Source of the DNA: Heritagella caecorum
Lineage (GTDB): Bacteria; Bacillota; Clostridia; Oscillospirales; Acutalibacteraceae
Direction of reading: 5' to 3'
Assembly: GCA_904419035.1 (NCBI GenBank)
Contig: CAJFQL010000033.1
Span: 1-23,746, forward strand
Length of the DNA stretch: 23,746 bases
The notes below the pieces were generated by a model. It made no database searches. It was given only the letters and a program-made list of their open reading frames with translations, and was not told the DNA's origin. How positions within the stretch are numbered: position 1 is the stretch's first letter; every line of letters begins with the position of its first letter. The position numbers and the translations under genes are program-made. Shown here piece after piece: positions 21,422 through 23,746 of the stretch.

Positions 21422-23611
21422 ATGGCAGAAGAAAAGCTCTATTTTGCGAACTGGCATATCGTGCGCGAAATCGGAGAAGGCAGCTTTGGCCATGTTTATG
21501 AAATTGCACGGGAAGAATTTGGGGTGACATACCGCGCCGCCATGAAGATTATTTCCCTGCCCCGCAATGAACAGGATGTGGAAAGCCTGCGGGCAAGCGG
21601 CATGAGCGAAGAGGAGATCCGCGCCTATTACAGCCGGTTTGTGCAGGATATGGCCGGGGAAATCCGCATGATGAGCCGCCTGAAAGGGCAAAGCTACGTG
21701 GTCAGTTACGAAGACCACGCGGTCATCCCCCACGAAAACGGGATTGGCGCCGATATTCAAATCCGCATGGAACTGCTCACCCCGCTGCTCACCTATACCC
21801 GCCGGCATGTGCTCACCCAGCGGGATGTGGTCAAACTGGGGTGCGACATGTGCCGGGCGCTGGAATTATGCCGCCGCCATGCCATTATTCACCGGGACAT
21901 CAAGCCCGAAAACATCTTCGTCACGGAAAACGGCGATTTTAAGCTGGGCGATTTCGGTGTGGCCCGGCAGGCTGACCGCACGTCCCAGGGCTTTTCGGTG
22001 CGGGGTACGTTCTCGTACATGGCGCCGGAAGTGTACCGCGGGGAAGAATACGGCCCCACGGTGGACGGGTATTCCCTGGGGTTGGTACTATACCGCTTTT
22101 TAAACGATGGGCGTATGCCGTTCATGCCGCCCTATCCGCAAAAAATGGAATACGGCGACAACGAAAAAGCAGCCCGGCGCCGCCTGTCGGGGGAAACCCT
22201 GCCGCCACCGTGCCACGCCGGAAAGCATTTGAGCCGGGTGGTGTTAAAAGCCTGTGCCGTTTCGGCCCAGGACCGGTACCAAAGCCCCGAAGAGATGCGC
22301 AAAGCGCTGGAAGAGGTCCCGGCCCGGGAACTGGACGTGTTCGCCCAGGCCACCATGGCCTATACGGACTATAGCCAGCTCACCAGTATGGAACCGCCGC
22401 CCCAGCCCTCTACGGTGGTGTCGCCGCCCCCGCCGGAAACCCCGCCGGCGCCCACCCCGCCAGCCCCCAAAAAGAACCGGGTGGTCTGGGTGGTGGGTAT
22501 CACGGCGGTGGTGATCGCGCTGATGTTTGTAGGCGTGTGGATTTTTGCCCTGACGCGGCCGGTACCGGTGCAGGAAGTGCGGTTTACCTCCGGCGACCTG
22601 ATGTTGGAACGCGGCGAATCTACGGCGCTGGAGGTGGAAATCCTGCCCGAAAACGCCACCGATCCAACGGTACAATACCAAAGCGACGATGAAAAAATCC
22701 TCACCGTAGATGAATCCGGGCAAATCGTGGCGCTCACACCGGGTACGGCGGAAATCACCGCCACCAGCGGCGACTGTTCGGCGACCTGCACGGTGCAGGT
22801 GGTGGTCAGCGCTAAGACCTTTACCCTGTCGGATAGCGAACTTACGTTGGCCCCCGGGGAGGAAAAACGGCTGACGGCGTCGGTGTCGCCGGTGGACACC
22901 ACCGACGAAGTGTCGTACCGGGTGGATAACACCGCCGTTTTACAGGTGAGTGATGACGGCACCCTGCGGGCGCTGGCCCAGGGGGAAGCTGTGGTCACCG
23001 CCACCTGCGGCACCTTGCAGCAGTCATGCCATGTCACCATCGAAATCCCCGTGGAATCTATTACCCTGTCCCAAAAAGAAATCTTTCTGGATACATTCGG
23101 AAAACAGACGCTCACCGCTACCGTCACCCCAGATAACGCCACCCAGTCGGCCGTGACATACACGTCATCGAATCCCGATGTGGCCACCGTGGATGAAACA
23201 GGCACGATCCAGGCGCAATCCGGCGGCGTAGCCGACATTACGGCATCAGCCGGCGGCAAAAAAGCGGTCTGTGTGGTGCGGGTGTCCGGCACGGTGGTGT
23301 CGGAACAGGAAGACGGCACCAGCGTGGTGCAGGAATACAGCCGTTGGGGCGTTCTGACGAAACAGACCGAAACTACCTCTGATGGCAAGGAAACCGTCAC
23401 GGAATATGACCCCCAGTCCGGCGAAAAGCAAAACCGCACCGTGCGCCAGACCGATGGGTCGGTCTTTTACGAAACCTTTGGCGATAACCCCGAAACGTTC
23501 ACTTACGACAGCGAAGGCAACCTGACAAGCCATACCGTCAACGGGAAAGAGGTTCCCCTTGATGAAGAAGAACCCTGGTGGGAACAATTGTGGCATACCT
23601 GGTTCGGTTGA
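21422..23611 (+). CDS. Membrane Ser/Thr protein kinase with three extracytoplasmic Ig-like (Big_2) domains
   Basis: 729 residues; the ATG follows AAGGAGA. The kinase domain spans about 8-300 with glycine loop GEGSFG (18-23), Lys42, Glu80, HRDIKPEN (157-164, Asp159), DFG (177-179) and GTFSYMAPE (195-203); all catalytic residues are present. A Pro-rich linker (324-350) leads to one transmembrane helix (354-378). Outside are three Ig-like repeats (about 383-462, 464-541, 543-621), each with the strands and SxNPxVATVDxxGTIxAxxxGxAxITA core of Big_2 domains. The last 105 residues (EYDPQSGEKQNRTV..., TYDSEGNLTSHTVNGK) resemble YD-repeat/MORN-like sequence. There are no PASTA domains, so it is not a PrkC/StkP orthologue. 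No partner phosphatase is adjacent. Confidence 0.94.
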   Translation: MAEEKLYFANWHIVREIGEGSFGHVYEIAREEFGVTYRAAMKIISLPRNEQDVESLRASGMSEEEIRAYYSRFVQDMAGEIRMMSRLKGQSYVVSYEDHAVIPHENGIGADIQIRMELLTPLLTYTRRHVLTQRDVVKLGCDMCRALELCRRHAIIHRDIKPENIFVTENGDFKLGDFGVARQADRTSQGFSVRGTFSYMAPEVYRGEEYGPTVDGYSLGLVLYRFLNDGRMPFMPPYPQKMEYGDNEKAARRRLSGETLPPPCHAGKHLSRVVLKACAVSAQDRYQSPEEMRKALEEVPARELDVFAQATMAYTDYSQLTSMEPPPQPSTVVSPPPPETPPAPTPPAPKKNRVVWVVGITAVVIALMFVGVWIFALTRPVPVQEVRFTSGDLMLERGESTALEVEILPENATDPTVQYQSDDEKILTVDESGQIVALTPGTAEITATSGDCSATCTVQVVVSAKTFTLSDSELTLAPGEEKRLTASVSPVDTTDEVSYRVDNTAVLQVSDDGTLRALAQGEAVVTATCGTLQQSCHVTIEIPVESITLSQKEIFLDTFGKQTLTATVTPDNATQSAVTYTSSNPDVATVDETGTIQAQSGGVADITASAGGKKAVCVVRVSGTVVSEQEDGTSVVQEYSRWGVLTKQTETTSDGKETVTEYDPQSGEKQNRTVRQTDGSVFYETFGDNPETFTYDSEGNLTSHTVNGKEVPLDEEEPWWEQLWHTWFG

Positions 23612-23617
23612 TCAAAG

Positions 23618-23649
23618 AACCTTAGAAAGTCCCTAAAAAGGATAAGGTT
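23618..23649 (+). terminator. Possible kinase terminator interrupted by the IS
   Basis: AACCTTA (23618-23624) and TAAGGTT (23643-23649) form a 7-bp stem 7 bases after the kinase stop. The expected T run would begin exactly where the IS starts. The stem is AT-rich and the loop is long (18 nt), so this is tentative. Confidence 0.3.
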
Positions 23650-23746
23650 GAACAGGTCCAGTAAAAACGGACAATAGACAAAGTACCCCCTGATGTAGGA
23701 AAATGGAAGTACTACATCAGGGGGTATTACTATGGGAAAAAGGAAT
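23649..23746 (+). mobile_element. Left end of the same insertion sequence, outward-facing copy B
   Basis: Begins TGAACAGGTCC and is identical to the reverse complement of 1-97. The hairpin is at 23684-23726 and AGGGGG (23719-23724) lies inside it. The transposase ATG is at 23732, followed by MGKRN, truncated by the window edge. Only 5 codons are seen, so the transposase type rests on layout rather than on protein sequence. Confidence 0.75.

Noticed and set aside
22369..23439. 356-codon minus-strand frame inside the kinase gene
   Set aside because: Antisense shadow of the Ig-like repeats; no ribosome site and no family resemblance.
21422..23611. PrkC/StkP orthologue
   Set aside because: The outside region is made of Ig-like repeats, not PASTA, and the usual prpC, rsgA and rpe neighbours are absent.
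1..23746. Composite transposon carrying the whole 23.5 kb as cargo
   Set aside because: The cargo includes thrS with its T-box and other housekeeping-type genes, there is no target duplication evidence, and IS ends at both edges are equally explained by an assembly break.

Overview
The window looks like chromosomal DNA of a Gram-positive Clostridia, most likely a gut Oscillospiraceae/Ruminococcaceae-type Firmicute. The support is a T-box riboswitch in front of thrS, strong AGGAGG-type ribosome binding sites, Clostridia-style ECF sigma/anti-sigma pairs, an MBOAT/DHHW/DUF4358 surface-acylation cluster, and a membrane Ser/Thr kinase with bacterial Ig-like domains. Taxonomy is inferred from gene content only.

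Both ends are the same 97-bp sequence in inverted orientation (1-97 and 23649-23745). Each is the left end of one insertion sequence (probably IS3-like, TG...CA termini) whose transposase start lies at the window edge and reads outward. The left copy cuts a SAM-dependent methyltransferase gene, of which only the 3' part (98-441) remains. The right copy sits just after the kinase gene.

Region by region: (1) 98-2489 is an AT-richer accessory block. It holds the methyltransferase remnant, a TetR regulator, and a divergent three-gene operon of two small membrane proteins and a 66-aa soluble protein, with a shared promoter region carrying two matching operator-like dyads. (2) 2804-3723 is a two-gene overlapping unit: low-molecular-weight protein tyrosine phosphatase and O6-alkylguanine-DNA alkyltransferase. 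(3) 3771-8048, minus strand, is an ECF sigma factor, an anti-sigma-like membrane protein, a DUF4358 lipoprotein, an MBOAT acyltransferase and a DHHW protein; this reads as a sigma-controlled cell-surface O-acylation operon. (4) 8255-13139, plus strand and divergent from it, is a second ECF sigma factor, a six-helix membrane protein, an ABC ATPase and two paralogous permeases with large extracytoplasmic domains. (5) 13198-15013, minus strand, has a FliB-like lysine-N-methylase and a second TetR regulator. (6) 15245-17635 has thrS (a form without the TGS domain) under a threonine T-box, then a 51-aa membrane peptide missed by length cut-offs. (7) 17779-21325 has a MATE exporter, a membrane protein with a 17-residue Pro/Gly/Tyr repeat tail, and an aldo/keto reductase with two [4Fe-4S] motifs. 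(8) 21422-23611 is a receptor-type Ser/Thr kinase.

No tRNA or rRNA genes, CRISPR arrays or phage genes were seen. The most noteworthy parts are the back-to-back ECF modules (surface acylation versus ABC export), the TetR/dyad operon of unknown function, the small membrane peptide, and the inverted IS ends with a hairpin that buries the transposase ribosome binding site.
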